From a bacterium (GTDB lineage: Bacteria; Bacteroidota; Bacteroidia; NS11-12g; UBA9320): a DNA stretch of 64,000 nucleotides. Every line of letters begins with the position of its first letter. Positions within the stretch are counted from its first letter, which is position 1. Under the pieces are notes generated by a model, which did no database searches, was not told where the DNA came from, and saw nothing but the letters and a program-made list of their open reading frames with translations. Position numbers and translations under genes: made by a program. Positions 36,634 to 46,218 of this stretch are shown here, piece after piece. The stretch is taken from NCBI GenBank assembly GCA_018223105.1, contig JAAEYY010000005.1:64918-128917 (forward strand), given 5' to 3'.

Positions 36634-39600
36634 ATGGCAACATATAAAACCATAGCGGAATCAAACAATTTCATCGTACTCGAAAAATATACGAAGTACT
36701 CTGAAGTGAATGAATCTCCTGCAAGCTATCAAACAGAGTCAGCTCTTGAGAGAGAGTTTATACAAGACCTAGTCAATCAAGGATATGAAAACCCTACAAA
36801 CCTAAATACCCTTGAAGCAATGCTGTCTAATGTAAGGGTGCAGTTGCAAGCTCTTAATGACATGGAATTTAAGGATGGCGAATGGGCTCGTTTTGTTGAG
36901 GAGTATTTAGATAAACCAGGAGATAACATTGTTGACAAGACAAGAAAAATACACGATAATTATATCTACGACTTTGTATTTGATGATGGCCATATCCAAA
37001 ACATCTATTTACTCGATAAGAAAAACATCGTTCGCAATAAAGTTCAGGTAATCTCTCAATTTGAGCAGACAGGTACACATGCCAATCGCTATGATGTGAC
37101 CATATTAGTGAATGGCTTGCCATTGGTGCAAGTAGAACTAAAAAAGCGTGGAGTTGCCATCCGTGAGGCTTTTAATCAAGTGCATCGCTACAGCAAAGAA
37201 AGCTTCAATAGTGAAAACTCTCTTTTTAAGTACTTACAGGTATTTGTCATTTCAAACGGCACGGACAGCCGATATTTTGCCAACACGGTAAAACGGGATA
37301 AAAACAGCTTTGACTTTACCATGAACTGGGCTAAAGCTGATAATTCCTTGATAAAGGATTTAAAGGACTTTACTCTTACATTTTTTGAAAAGCGTACGCT
37401 ACTAAATGTATTGGTCAATTATTCTGTATTTGATGTAAGTGATACTCTTCTAATCATGAGACCCTATCAAATAGCTGCAACCGAAAGAATTTTATGGAAA
37501 ATTGAAAGTTCTTATCAAGCTAAAAAATGGTCTACAAATGAAAGCGGTGGTTTCATTTGGCATACTACTGGGTCAGGTAAAACTCTTACCAGTTTTAAAG
37601 CAGCAAGACTAGCCACCCAACTTGACTTTATTGATAAAGTATTCTTTGTTGTTGACCGTAAGGATTTGGACTTTCAAACCATGAAAGAATATCAGCGGTT
37701 CTCCCCTGATAGTGTAAACGGTTCTGAGAGTACAGCAGGTTTAAAACGGAATATTGATAAAGAGGATAATAAAATTATAGTCACAACAATTCAGAAATTA
37801 AACAATCTGATGAAAAGTGAAAGTGATTTGGCTATCTATCAAAAACAGGTAGTATTCATCTTTGATGAAGCACACCGTTCACAATTTGGAGAGGCTCAAA
37901 AGAATCTTCAAAAGAAGTTCAAAAAGTATTTTCAATTTGGCTTTACTGGAACACCAATTTTCCCTCAAAATGCTTTGGGTTCTGAAACCACAGCAAGCGT
38001 TTTTGGACGTGAATTACATTCCTATGTAATTACAGATGCGATTAGAGACGAGAAAGTTCTCAAATTCAAAGTAGACTATAATGATGTCCGTCCGCAGTTC
38101 AAGGGCATTGAAACGGAAATTGACGAAAAGAAATTAAGTGCCGCAGAAAACAAAAAAGCTCTACTCCATCCTATTCGTATCAAAGAAATATCACAATACA
38201 TCTTACAGAATTTCAGACAAAAAACACATAGAACAAGAGGAGGAAATACTGGATTCAATGCCATGTTTGCCGTTAGTAGTGTTGACGCAGCAAAGTGCTA
38301 TTATGACGAACTGAACAACCTGCAAAATGACAGTGAAAAGCCTTTAAAAATAGCCACGATTTTTTCATATGCAGCCAACGAAGAACAAAACGCTATTGGA
38401 GAAATTGTTGACGAAACTTTTGAGCCTTCAGCAATGGATCAAAGCGCAAAAGAGTTCTTAAACAAAGCTATCAATGACTACAACACCATGTTTAAAACCA
38501 GTTATGGCGTTGAAAGTAAAGAGTTTCAAAACTATTACCGTGACCTTGCTAAAAGAGTAAAAAGCAAGGAGGTTGACCTAATTATTGTAGTCGGAATGTT
38601 CTTAACGGGTTTTGATGCACCCACATTAAACACATTATTCGTTGACAAAAACCTACGCTATCATGGTTTAATGCAAGCCTTCTCACGCACCAATCGAATC
38701 TATGACGCTACTAAAACATTCGGTAACATAATTACCTTCCGTGACTTAGAGAAAGCGACTGTTGATGCCATTACGCTGTTTGGAGACAGTAGCACCAAGA
38801 ATGTAGTCTTAGAAAAAAGCTATAAAGAATATTTAGAGGGCTTCACAGACATTGCAACAGGAGAAGCAAGAAGAGGATACATTGAAGTAGTAAATGAGCT
38901 AAATGCAAAGTTTCCTAACCCAGATGAAATAGCTACAGAGAAAGACAAAAAGGATTTTGCTAAGCTCTTTGGCGAGTACTTACGAGTTGAAAATATACTC
39001 CAGAACTATGATGAGTTCACCAACTTAAAAGATTTACAATCAGTCGATTTAAACGACCCAGAATCTGTTGAAGAATTCAAAGAATCTCACTTTGTAACAG
39101 ATGAAGACATTGCAGCAATGCAAGGAATTGAATTGCCAGCAGAACGTACCATTCAAGATTATCGCTCTACATATAATGATATTCGAGATTGGTTAAGAAG
39201 AGAGAAAAGTGGCAAGGAAGCCGAAGAATCAACAATTGATTGGGATGATGTAGTCTTTGAAGTTGACTTGCTTAAATCGCAAGAGATAAACCTTGATTAC
39301 ATTCTGGAACTAATCTTTGAACACAACAAGAAAACTAAGGACAAAGCCTCATTAATTGAAGAAATACGAAGAGTTATTCGTGCAAGTATCGGAAACAGAG
39401 CCAAGGAAAGTTTGGTGGTGGATTTCATCAATGAAACCGAACTTGATTCAATTCAGGATAAAGCGAGCATTATTGATGCTTTCTTCTCCTATGCACAAGG
39501 GAAACAAAAAGCAGAGGCAACCGAACTAATTACAGAAGAAAATCTAAATATCGAAGAAGCAAAAAGATACATTTCGGCTTCTTTAAGACGGGAATATGCA

Positions 39601-39741
39601 AGCGAGAACGGAACTGAACTGAATGCACTTTTACCAAAGATGAGTCCTTTAAATCCTCAGTATCTGACGAAAAAACAAAGTGTATTTCAAAAGATTTCTT
39701 CGTTTGTAGACAAATTTAAAGGTGTTGGAGGACAGATATGA
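36634..39741 (+). CDS. hsdR: Type I restriction endonuclease subunit HsdR
   Basis: A 1035-residue translocating endonuclease. The N-terminal PD-(D/E)XK nuclease shows [21 protein letters not shown]. The SF2 motor follows: Walker A HTTGSGKT (about 310), FDEAH (about 410), FGFTGTPI (motif III) and [11 protein letters not shown] (motif VI). A helical C-terminal domain fits assembly with HsdM. The size and the YQTE.ALE.EFI start match the type IC (EcoR124I-like) group, consistent with the fused HsdS part. It is the last gene of the operon, 9 bases after the ATPase gene. Confidence 0.95.
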   Translation: MATYKTIAESNNFIVLEKYTKYSEVNESPASYQTESALEREFIQDLVNQGYENPTNLNTLEAMLSNVRVQLQALNDMEFKDGEWARFVEEYLDKPGDNIVDKTRKIHDNYIYDFVFDDGHIQNIYLLDKKNIVRNKVQVISQFEQTGTHANRYDVTILVNGLPLVQVELKKRGVAIREAFNQVHRYSKESFNSENSLFKYLQVFVISNGTDSRYFANTVKRDKNSFDFTMNWAKADNSLIKDLKDFTLTFFEKRTLLNVLVNYSVFDVSDTLLIMRPYQIAATERILWKIESSYQAKKWSTNESGGFIWHTTGSGKTLTSFKAARLATQLDFIDKVFFVVDRKDLDFQTMKEYQRFSPDSVNGSESTAGLKRNIDKEDNKIIVTTIQKLNNLMKSESDLAIYQKQVVFIFDEAHRSQFGEAQKNLQKKFKKYFQFGFTGTPIFPQNALGSETTASVFGRELHSYVITDAIRDEKVLKFKVDYNDVRPQFKGIETEIDEKKLSAAENKKALLHPIRIKEISQYILQNFRQKTHRTRGGNTGFNAMFAVSSVDAAKCYYDELNNLQNDSEKPLKIATIFSYAANEEQNAIGEIVDETFEPSAMDQSAKEFLNKAINDYNTMFKTSYGVESKEFQNYYRDLAKRVKSKEVDLIIVVGMFLTGFDAPTLNTLFVDKNLRYHGLMQAFSRTNRIYDATKTFGNIITFRDLEKATVDAITLFGDSSTKNVVLEKSYKEYLEGFTDIATGEARRGYIEVVNELNAKFPNPDEIATEKDKKDFAKLFGEYLRVENILQNYDEFTNLKDLQSVDLNDPESVEEFKESHFVTDEDIAAMQGIELPAERTIQDYRSTYNDIRDWLRREKSGKEAEESTIDWDDVVFEVDLLKSQEINLDYILELIFEHNKKTKDKASLIEEIRRVIRASIGNRAKESLVVDFINETELDSIQDKASIIDAFFSYAQGKQKAEATELITEENLNIEEAKRYISASLRREYASENGTELNALLPKMSPLNPQYLTKKQSVFQKISSFVDKFKGVGGQI

Positions 39742-40294
39742 TTTTGCTTTACACATTGGTAGATGCAGTATCATTAATAAAGCTCTATTCATGCTCCATA
39801 AAGATATAGACCAGTTCATTCAACGATATTATTTTCACTTTACTTTTTTATTCCCGTCCTAATATTTTGAATTTTTGGTGGCAGATTTTTTTTCGACTTT
39901 TCACCTTTACACTGTACAAAGGGGTTTGCCGGAAAATTTGCCGAAATTTTTAAAACGGGATCTTCAATGTTTTAAAGATTGTAGGTTTTTACCAGAAATT
40001 TGACTTTTAGGATTATCCCCCCTGTTTTGAAGTTTTCACCTAGAAGCAAGGAGGGTAACCGCCCAGGGGGGCAGGGATCCCCCGGTAATAATTTGCTTGG
40101 CCCAGTTCACAACACAGAATGTCATTGTACAAGGAGTTGAGTCTTTTAAGGGGATTCCAAGACTTGAGGAGTGAAGATTGGATCCTGGGCGAGAACATAA
40201 TATCTTGCTTGGCCCTACCATAGTTTGGGACCTTCATCCGGGTAACAAATTGATTGGCGACTCGTTGATGAATTCTATTGAATCCATGAGAACA
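39742..40294. other. Gene-free region with GC-rich repeated motifs
   Basis: About 550 bases between the convergent hsdR and small recombinase genes. The first 290 bases are AT-rich. From about 40030 to 40260 the DNA is much richer in GC and contains TTGCTTGGCCC twice (40093-40103 and 40205-40215) and related GGTAAYAAWTTG stretches at 40085 and 40243. Overlapping frames on both strands do not look like proteins. It could be a structured RNA, recombination sites or a decayed insertion. Confidence 0.45.
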
Positions 40295-40864
40295 TCAATA
40301 AACAAACAAGTCCTGAATCGAATAAAGGTCGTTCACCTCCTCTCGAGTAATATCCAGATAAATCCGCGTCACTGAAGTTGAAGAGTGGTTGAAGAGATAG
40401 GAAAGTTTAATCAGGGATGCTTCGCTGTAATTGTTTCGTTTCCAAACTTCCCTTCCGAAAGTTTTTCTCCATGTATGGGTGCTGATTCGTTTCCCCCTTA
40501 ATCCTGCCCGATAGGCAAGAATCTTTATCTGTTTATTGACCCCTCGAATTGTCAGGGGTATAACTGGTTCAGAAACTTTGGGGCAACCTAACCTTCTGTA
40601 AATAAAAAGAAGCTTATCAGAAAGTTCTTTCTGGATTGGGATTTCTCTCACCTTACCAGTTTTGGTCTCCTTAATTAGAAGTTCTGATTTACCAAGGATA
40701 TCATTCCAGGTGATTCTGGAGAGGTCTCCAAATCTCAAGGCCGTGGATGCCCCAAGTCTAACTACAAGATAATAGACCCAGTGGTTTTTTTGTGAAAGAT
40801 ACTTGAGGAGTTTATTCAATTCATGTTCTTCAAGTGCTTCTGCGGATTTGATTTTTACGCTCAT
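40295..40864 (-). CDS. Minimal tyrosine recombinase (catalytic domain only)
   Basis: A 189-residue recombinase, the size of FimB-type invertases. It starts almost directly at the catalytic domain: STALRFGDLSRI carries the first Arg, TKTGKVREIPI the Lys, HTWRKTFG the His-x2-Arg box, and LFNHSSTSVTRIYLDI the second His and the nucleophile Tyr. All six catalytic residues are visible, so it is likely active despite lacking the usual core-binding domain. Its start lies two bases from a perfect 14-bp inverted repeat (40866/40966). Such small enzymes commonly invert promoters in Bacteroidota. Confidence 0.85.
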   Translation of the reverse strand: MSVKIKSAEALEEHELNKLLKYLSQKNHWVYYLVVRLGASTALRFGDLSRITWNDILGKSELLIKETKTGKVREIPIQKELSDKLLFIYRRLGCPKVSEPVIPLTIRGVNKQIKILAYRAGLRGKRISTHTWRKTFGREVWKRNNYSEASLIKLSYLFNHSSTSVTRIYLDITREEVNDLYSIQDLFVY

Positions 40865-40865
40865 A

Positions 40866-40979
40866 TAGTTCCCTTTTTGATGCTATGCTACGGCAAAAGG
40901 AACGGTATGCAATGCTATTTTTTACTTTACCAAGAGTATCAACGCTTTACGAGTGCCGTTAACTACAAAAAGGGAACTA
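40866..40979. repeat. 114-bp segment bounded by perfect 14-bp inverted repeats
   Basis: TAGTTCCCTTTTTG (40866-40879) and its exact reverse complement (40966-40979) enclose 86 bases. A nested inverted pair ACGGCA (40890-40895) and TGCCGT (40954-40959) lies inside, as do two near-identical direct repeats ATGCTATGCTA/ATGCAATGCTA. The segment begins two bases from the start codon of the minimal recombinase, so it may be its invertible switch or its binding site. Confidence 0.65.
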
Positions 40980-41226
40980 ATTCGATGTACCCACCCCTGC
41001 CAACCTATATATACTCCTCCCGGGTGAACCTTTTTTAAACTGTATTACAAAATACCATAACTTGAACCGTATGAGTCTGAAATTTGATTGTACTTTAAAC
41101 TGATGTCAATTCCTTAGACTTGTAAGCCGATCAATTTCTCTACCCATAATTTCGTCTAGGATCATCGTAATGTCGAATTATTACCCTTCAGGATTAGAAT
41201 TGGAGGTGATAAAACCATATCGTTCC
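40980..41226. other. Gene-free region upstream of the micro-protein cluster
   Basis: Together with the inverted-repeat segment this is a gene-free gap of about 360 bases. It is AT-rich; a GC-rich CTCCTCCCGGGTGAACC lies near 41015. No ORF, terminator or convincing promoter box was identified. Confidence 0.3.
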
Positions 41227-41379
41227 TTACGACAAATCCTGCGGATTGTTTTCTATAGAATCATCAGTTTTACTCTCAGGTAATTCAGATATTTTAGGTG
41301 TTTCTATCACTATGGATTGAAGCAAACGCCTGTATTGTTTTCGATTTAGACCGAGGGCCATCATTAGCTCTTTATTCAT
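41227..41379 (-). CDS. Micro-protein A, paralogue of micro-protein B
   Basis: A 50-codon frame beginning MNKELMMALGLNRKQYRRLL and containing IVIETPKISELPESK, with an acidic end. It is clearly related to the product of 41900-42031 (MNKEIVRAIGI, LIETPKTTESPENK): same start, same spacing of the IETPK motif and a similar acidic tail. Conservation between two copies is the main evidence that it is translated. Its start codon overlaps the start region of the divergent HTH gene. Function unknown; size and context suggest a regulator, antitoxin or recombination directionality factor. Confidence 0.55.
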   Translation of the reverse strand: MNKELMMALGLNRKQYRRLLQSIVIETPKISELPESKTDDSIENNPQDLS

Positions 41380-41407
41380 GGTTCAGATTTTATTTTCGGT
41401 TGCCTCG

Positions 41408-41644
41408 ATGGAATCAAAAATGACGATGAGCAGGTTAGAGTCCGGATATAGGAATTATATCAAAAAGAACGGAAGTAGCAGTGTTGCGAGAAAGAGAGGC
41501 AGCATAGATAATGATGATACAATTCTTGAACGACACTCTGATGTTGTCAGGTTATTGAAAAGAGATTTGTCTATTCGAAATGTCAGTGCTATCACTCGCA
41601 AGTCGACCAATACGGTATTAAAGGTTAAGAGGATGATCCAATGA
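41408..41644 (+). CDS. Small HTH protein, resolvase-like C terminus
   Basis: About 78 residues from the ATG giving MESKMTMSRLESGYR; an upstream ATG at 41378 and a later one at 41420 are alternatives. The C-terminal half reads DVVRLLKRDLSIRNVSAITR then KSTNTVLKVKRMI, which resembles the resolvase-type helix-turn-helix of Bacteroidota serine recombinases, without any catalytic domain. It is probably a DNA-binding regulator. The stop overlaps the next start in an ATGA. Confidence 0.6.
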   Translation: MESKMTMSRLESGYRNYIKKNGSSSVARKRGSIDNDDTILERHSDVVRLLKRDLSIRNVSAITRKSTNTVLKVKRMIQ

Positions 41645-41880
41645 ATCGACATTCGTTAAAATTACCGAACGTATTACAATTCCCAAATCAACCTAATTCA
41701 CAAATGGATTATGTCTCGACGGTGACTTTGGAACGACACTTCGTAGGCGGAACAGTACCTTTAGACATTTATGCCGATCAAAATGGTCATCAATTTAAGC
41801 TAAGAATTCCCTATACGAATATTGCCAGGTGGAATTATTGCGCTTTGGAATTTCAATTATTAGGTAAAAATACCATGTAA
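41641..41880 (+). CDS. Small protein coupled to the HTH gene
   Basis: A 79-residue protein starting in the ATGA overlap with the HTH gene. It has a polar N terminus and a beta-rich second half (VTLERHFVGGTVPLDIYADQ, LRIPYTNIARWNY). No family is recognised. The tight coupling suggests the two act together. It is convergent with micro-protein B. Confidence 0.55.
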   Translation: MNRHSLKLPNVLQFPNQPNSQMDYVSTVTLERHFVGGTVPLDIYADQNGHQFKLRIPYTNIARWNYCALEFQLLGKNTM

Positions 41881-41899
41881 CTTTTTACGACAAAAAAGC

Positions 41900-42031
41900 T
41901 CAACATTTACTGTCCTCAGAGTCCTTTTTGTTCTCGGGTGATTCAGTCGTTTTAGGGGTTTCTATCAGTGTGGGTTCAAGGATTCGAATGAATTGCTTTA
42001 TCCCAATTGCTCTCACTATTTCTTTGTTCAT
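41900..42031 (-). CDS. Micro-protein B, paralogue of micro-protein A
   Basis: A 43-codon frame, MNKEIVRAIGIKQFIRILEP then TLIETPKTTESPENKKDSED, related over its whole length to micro-protein A at 41227-41379. The two flank a pair of small rightward genes and face the same way. It lies divergent to the gene at 42126. Confidence 0.55.
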   Translation of the reverse strand: MNKEIVRAIGIKQFIRILEPTLIETPKTTESPENKKDSEDSKC

Positions 42032-42125
42032 GATTATTGGTTTTCTAATAAGTATTTAGCGATAAGACAAAGACTGTTTGCATAAGGAATTTACAGTTGC
42101 TACTTTTATATCCAACATTTTCGAT

Positions 42126-43253
42126 ATGGATGTCAAAATAGCATACCTTTCTTTTAAGGGGAGGTCAGATATGAAAGACGTGGTTGATATGTTTTCAAAA
42201 GATGTTGGGCCAATTACATTTCAATTACTAGATTATACGAATTATTCAAAATATTATTTAGTTCATCGCGGGCTGAAGAAAATTGATCCGGAAAACTTTA
42301 GAAATCTTAGTGCATTAATTAGAGAAGAAGTTGGATTAAAAGTTGAGGATGTTCTAGTTATCGTTACTCCTCGGGATTTGATTACTCCATATCCAGTAGA
42401 AAGATCCTTTAAGAATTGGCTCAGTTATTATGATGAAAACAACATAGTTATTAGGTCTAGTGGTTACCATGAAGTCACAGAAGGTAGACCATATTTAGGG
42501 GTTGCCCACCAGGTTATTGAGAACATATTTCAAAATTTAGGAGGAATTAACTTAGCTCAAATAGGCCACACAGATGGAATTCATCTTGGACGTGAATCCT
42601 GTATAAATGATTTCAGTGAGGAGTTAAATGATGTCAAAGGTAAAATGTGGTCTGGTCGTATATGTGCTAAATGTTTAGCCAAAGCAAAAGAAAACATTGA
42701 CAATGCAACCTTACAGCAGATAAGGAGTATTCTACGTAGGATAAGCAATCGTTTGAATGATAACTATGAGATCAACTGTACTCCTGAAGAGTTGAAGATA
42801 GAAGTAACTCTTGAGCGAGATCCACGTAAGGTTAAAGCTCGTCCAAGATGTTTGGTGACGATAGGTGGTAGAAAAATTAACTTTGGAAGAGGAGATGAGT
42901 TAAGGACTGTTAGGTACGTTTTTTACTTGATCAACCATAACCTGCCAATTGGTAAATATGATTTCATTGGTGATGGAGTTTATAATGATGCTGCCGAAAA
43001 GTATAAACTGCTGTATGATAAAATACAAGGGAGTGTCACTTCAAAAACATTAGGGGATTACATTGATAACCTACCGAAACTTCATGACAGAATATCAAAC
43101 CGAATCCTAAATGAGGTTCAGAATGAATATATAGGGAATCTATACAGCCTTAAATCACTAAAGACAAACAAGACTGACACCTGTTATATTGTCAATGTGG
43201 AGCCTGATAACATTGACATTCCTGATGAGCTTATGGAATTCAGGGTAGGATAG
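42126..43253 (+). CDS. Unknown protein with CxxC and conserved Cys-Asn-Asp motif
   Basis: About 375 residues from the ATG giving MDVKIAYLSFKG; a TTG at 42078 would lie within a possible -7 box (ACTGTTTG, 42073-42080). The N-terminal half is alpha/beta (VLVIVTPRDLITPYPVERS). The middle holds GHTDGIHLGRESCINDFSEE, then RICAKCLAKA, a possible metal site. The C-terminal 160 residues look like a separate alpha/beta domain. I do not recognise a family; a metallohydrolase-like fold is possible. It precedes the ParB-methyltransferase by 64 bases and may share its transcript. Confidence 0.6.
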   Translation: MDVKIAYLSFKGRSDMKDVVDMFSKDVGPITFQLLDYTNYSKYYLVHRGLKKIDPENFRNLSALIREEVGLKVEDVLVIVTPRDLITPYPVERSFKNWLSYYDENNIVIRSSGYHEVTEGRPYLGVAHQVIENIFQNLGGINLAQIGHTDGIHLGRESCINDFSEELNDVKGKMWSGRICAKCLAKAKENIDNATLQQIRSILRRISNRLNDNYEINCTPEELKIEVTLERDPRKVKARPRCLVTIGGRKINFGRGDELRTVRYVFYLINHNLPIGKYDFIGDGVYNDAAEKYKLLYDKIQGSVTSKTLGDYIDNLPKLHDRISNRILNEVQNEYIGNLYSLKSLKTNKTDTCYIVNVEPDNIDIPDELMEFRVG

Positions 43254-43266
43254 GATCGTAATTATC

Positions 43267-43278
43267 TGTCGCGCGACA
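43267..43278. promoter_or_regulatory. GC palindrome before the methyltransferase gene
   Basis: TGTCGCGCGACA is a perfect 12-base palindrome, unusually GC-rich for this region, 40 bases upstream of the ParB-methyltransferase start. It could be an operator or a methylation site used for feedback. Single palindromes of this length also occur by chance. Confidence 0.35.
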
Positions 43279-43317
43279 CTTAAAACTTAGGATTTGAAAT
43301 AGGGCAAAGTTTGTCCT

Positions 43318-44943
43318 ATGAAATTAAAAATTAACAATCAACAGGATGTCGCAGGAAGCCACAGTCTGTTAAACGAAGAATCAAACAACAAAAACTTCAA
43401 GGGATCAACTAAAACTGACTTAGCCAACTCAAAGCTAAAGGATGTCAAATTGGAATCATTAGAGATTCACCCTTTTGCCAAAGAGTTTACTTTTCCAGAT
43501 CGCTCAAAACTTCTAAAGTTTTCAATGAGGAACCATGGACAACTAAATCCAATCCTTGTCGTTGAGCGGGATGGTCAACTTTTTATCATTGACGGAATTA
43601 GAAGATTTGAAGTGGCCAGACTATTCCCCTCGGAATTTCCTTCGATAACTTGTCAGATAGTTCAAATTACTGATAAGGAAATCAAAGACCACCGAATCAA
43701 AGTCAATGGCCACTCGAAAAGAGGTATAATCGAAATTTGTAGGAATGTCGATCACATCTTGGGAGTGTTGGGTAAGCAGCAAGGAGTGAAGAGGGAAATT
43801 CTTGACTTGAACAACATTGAATCTGAGTTTAAACCCAATATCAAAATGGATCGATTCCATTGGGCGTGTATAATCGCAAACATTGAGTTCAAAGCATCAA
43901 CATTGAAGAAACTCATGTATGTTTATTATGCTGAAGAGAATCAAGCTGAAAAGGATAAGACCAATATTTTAGAACTTCTGGATAAGGGACAAATTTCTGT
44001 TCATAAAGCCTATCAACTTACTAAATCTAAGGAGGCTAAAGAAGAGGAGATGGTTAAGAAACAAGAAATAATTAAGTTCTATCAAGAGCATAGAAATAAT
44101 CCAGAGAACGACTTGTATAAACTTTATGCAAAGAGTTCTCTTAAAATGGATGAAGTGCCAGACAACTCTGTCCGACTTTGTCTTTGTTCACCACCTTATT
44201 TCCAACAGCGATCATATCGAAACCAGGGAGAAAATCCACTCGGTCAAGAAGCAACATCTAAAGAGTACATTGATCGAATCATGGAATATAACATGGAAGT
44301 TAAGAAAAAGCTTCTTTCCAACGGTGTACTTGTCATAGTTATCGCAGAATCATATCTAGGAGGATATCAAGGGATAATACCTGAACTGATAGTGAGGATG
44401 AGAAGAAGTGGGTTCAGAATTTTAGATGAGAATGTATGGATCAAGACCAATCCAAAATACGCAAAACATTTTGGAAGATTTATGAATGCAAAGGAGTCTA
44501 TTATAGTAGCATGTAACTCAGACGAGGATCCTGTGTTCAACAACATAAAAACCGAGTCAGCAACTGGAAAGTTTAAGGTTAACAGAGGTTCAAAACGATC
44601 TGATGGAACAACCAATTATTACATGGCAGCACCTGAATCAGACCGAACAAATGTATTTACAACTCCAGTGTCAAACCCGAGAGATTTGAAGGCAATAGAC
44701 CCTACCTTCCAACATGACGCGCCCTGTAGAGTGGACATATATCAAGACTTCATCGAAGCCTACAGCAATGCTGGAGACGTAATCATAGACAACTTTGTAG
44801 GATCGGGAACTATAGCAATAGGACTCACAATGGGACGCAAAGTTATCGGATATGATATCGATCCAGAATCCATCGCATTTTGTGAAAAACGATTCAATAA
44901 GTACTTGGGTGAGCAAAATTCAGAACTTAAAGATGCTGCATAG
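43318..44943 (+). CDS. ParB-domain DNA methyltransferase
   Basis: A 541-residue fusion. Residues 40-110 form a ParB/Srx-like domain (LESLEIHPFAKEF, GQLNPILVVERDGQLFIIDG then IRRFEVARL). Residues 275-530 are a beta-class methyltransferase: catalytic CSPPYF at about 290, target region FGRFMNAKESIIVA, and SAM motif DNFVGSGTIAIG at about 490, in the order IV before I. SPPY is more usual in N4-cytosine enzymes, DPPY in N6-adenine enzymes, so N4-cytosine is the first guess. No cognate restriction enzyme stands beside it, so it may act as an orphan regulator or protect the element. Confidence 0.88.
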   Translation: MKLKINNQQDVAGSHSLLNEESNNKNFKGSTKTDLANSKLKDVKLESLEIHPFAKEFTFPDRSKLLKFSMRNHGQLNPILVVERDGQLFIIDGIRRFEVARLFPSEFPSITCQIVQITDKEIKDHRIKVNGHSKRGIIEICRNVDHILGVLGKQQGVKREILDLNNIESEFKPNIKMDRFHWACIIANIEFKASTLKKLMYVYYAEENQAEKDKTNILELLDKGQISVHKAYQLTKSKEAKEEEMVKKQEIIKFYQEHRNNPENDLYKLYAKSSLKMDEVPDNSVRLCLCSPPYFQQRSYRNQGENPLGQEATSKEYIDRIMEYNMEVKKKLLSNGVLVIVIAESYLGGYQGIIPELIVRMRRSGFRILDENVWIKTNPKYAKHFGRFMNAKESIIVACNSDEDPVFNNIKTESATGKFKVNRGSKRSDGTTNYYMAAPESDRTNVFTTPVSNPRDLKAIDPTFQHDAPCRVDIYQDFIEAYSNAGDVIIDNFVGSGTIAIGLTMGRKVIGYDIDPESIAFCEKRFNKYLGEQNSELKDAA

Positions 44944-44967
44944 TTCATTCGCCAATTTTGAAGGATC

Positions 44968-46218
44968 CTACTTAGAATCAATAGACCGTATAAGTTCATT
45001 TATATATTCATCCAAATCTATTGATTCTAAGTCTTTCATGTGTTCTATTACTGTCTTTCTAGAAAGTCCACAAGCTTTGCTTATTGCACTGTTAGATATC
45101 TTCTTTCCTTTAGACTTTAGTTCTTCAATTGCTGCAGATATCTTCTTCTTGGTTTGGTTGGATCTTTTTTTACCAGATAGCTTATTTGCTAAAGAGGATT
45201 TCTCTTGAGGAGATAAACTAAGTTCATTGCTAAAATGGATACTCTTAATCTTTCCTCCAGTGTACTCATAACCTTCACTTTTACAATAGTTATATTGCCA
45301 TTTGAATAAGGAGAGTAAGTCTCTATAGGACATTTTGGGGTGAGCACATCTGTCATTTATGTGATATATCTTTGCTAATAACCATTTGGGATCTACTTCA
45401 GGATTCAGGTGAACTAGGATATGAATTAATCTTGTATATGTATTTCTTTTAGTACCATCTGTAATATATCTAGGTGACTTTGCAGTAGAGTACATAATGG
45501 GATTAATATCGATTAGGTTCTTATTCATATATGGAGTGCTAGTGTTGATATTTGAACAAGCTTCATGAAATGATAAACTCTTGATGTATTCTTCTGCGTA
45601 GTACAGTGTATTATTACCCCCCCACAGGATAATACCTTGTTTTACGCACTTTTCGACACCGCTTACATCAATAATATTGGTGTTGTTGAAGTATACTTCT
45701 GGGTCATATGAGATAAACCAACATTGTGATAACCCCTCGGCATCTTTGTCAAAAATTACACCATTGAAACAGTTCTCCTTAATAAAATTCAGAACATCCT
45801 TATAGTGCTCCTGTGATTCAATATTTTCATTGATTCTAACCAAAATAGAAAGTCCTTTACCTCCGCTAGATAGGGATACCATTGCGACTTGATCTCCATA
45901 TTCCTGAATAAATTCCTTTTTGTAAGCTCTGGCGTCCTCCAATCCATCAATATCGAGATATATATACCCGGATCCAGATACGTAGTTCTGTTTAAAGTAG
46001 TGTCCCTGCACTTTATAGTATTTCAGAATGCAATTTGGGTTTATTCTAGGTAGAGTCTTCTTTAATTGATCATATTCATAATCACCTTTAGAGAATAATC
46101 GCAGTGTGCTGTAGTCCCTTTGGTAAGGGTTATTTCGAACTATATCAATTAGATCTGAGAATTCAATTGTTTTAACTGGTGTTAGATTATTAATTCTTTC
46201 ATCATAAAATGAAAACAT
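44968..46218 (-). CDS. BT4734/VirE-N-like primase (AEP fold)
   Basis: A 416-residue protein. Residues 60-180 match the BT4734-like/VirE N-terminal domain, an archaeo-eukaryotic-primase relative: YIYLDIDGLEDARAYKKEF, then VSLSSGGKGLSILVRI and FDKDAEGLSQCWFIS. A helical middle follows, and the end has HTH character (ISNSAISKACGLSRKTVIEH). Proteins of this type start replication of Bacteroidota mobile elements, usually with a helicase domain that is missing here. It is convergent with the methyltransferase and divergent from the excisionase gene. Confidence 0.78.
   Translation of the reverse strand: MFSFYDERINNLTPVKTIEFSDLIDIVRNNPYQRDYSTLRLFSKGDYEYDQLKKTLPRINPNCILKYYKVQGHYFKQNYVSGSGYIYLDIDGLEDARAYKKEFIQEYGDQVAMVSLSSGGKGLSILVRINENIESQEHYKDVLNFIKENCFNGVIFDKDAEGLSQCWFISYDPEVYFNNTNIIDVSGVEKCVKQGIILWGGNNTLYYAEEYIKSLSFHEACSNINTSTPYMNKNLIDINPIMYSTAKSPRYITDGTKRNTYTRLIHILVHLNPEVDPKWLLAKIYHINDRCAHPKMSYRDLLSLFKWQYNYCKSEGYEYTGGKIKSIHFSNELSLSPQEKSSLANKLSGKKRSNQTKKKISAAIEELKSKGKKISNSAISKACGLSRKTVIEHMKDLESIDLDEYINELIRSIDSK

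Noticed and set aside
39742-40294. Retron msr/msd in the gap before the small recombinase
   Set aside because: No reverse transcriptase gene is present anywhere in the window.
40036-40375. Three overlapping short frames in the GC-rich block
   Set aside because: They overlap each other on both strands, have no coherent composition and match the repeated motif block rather than a gene.
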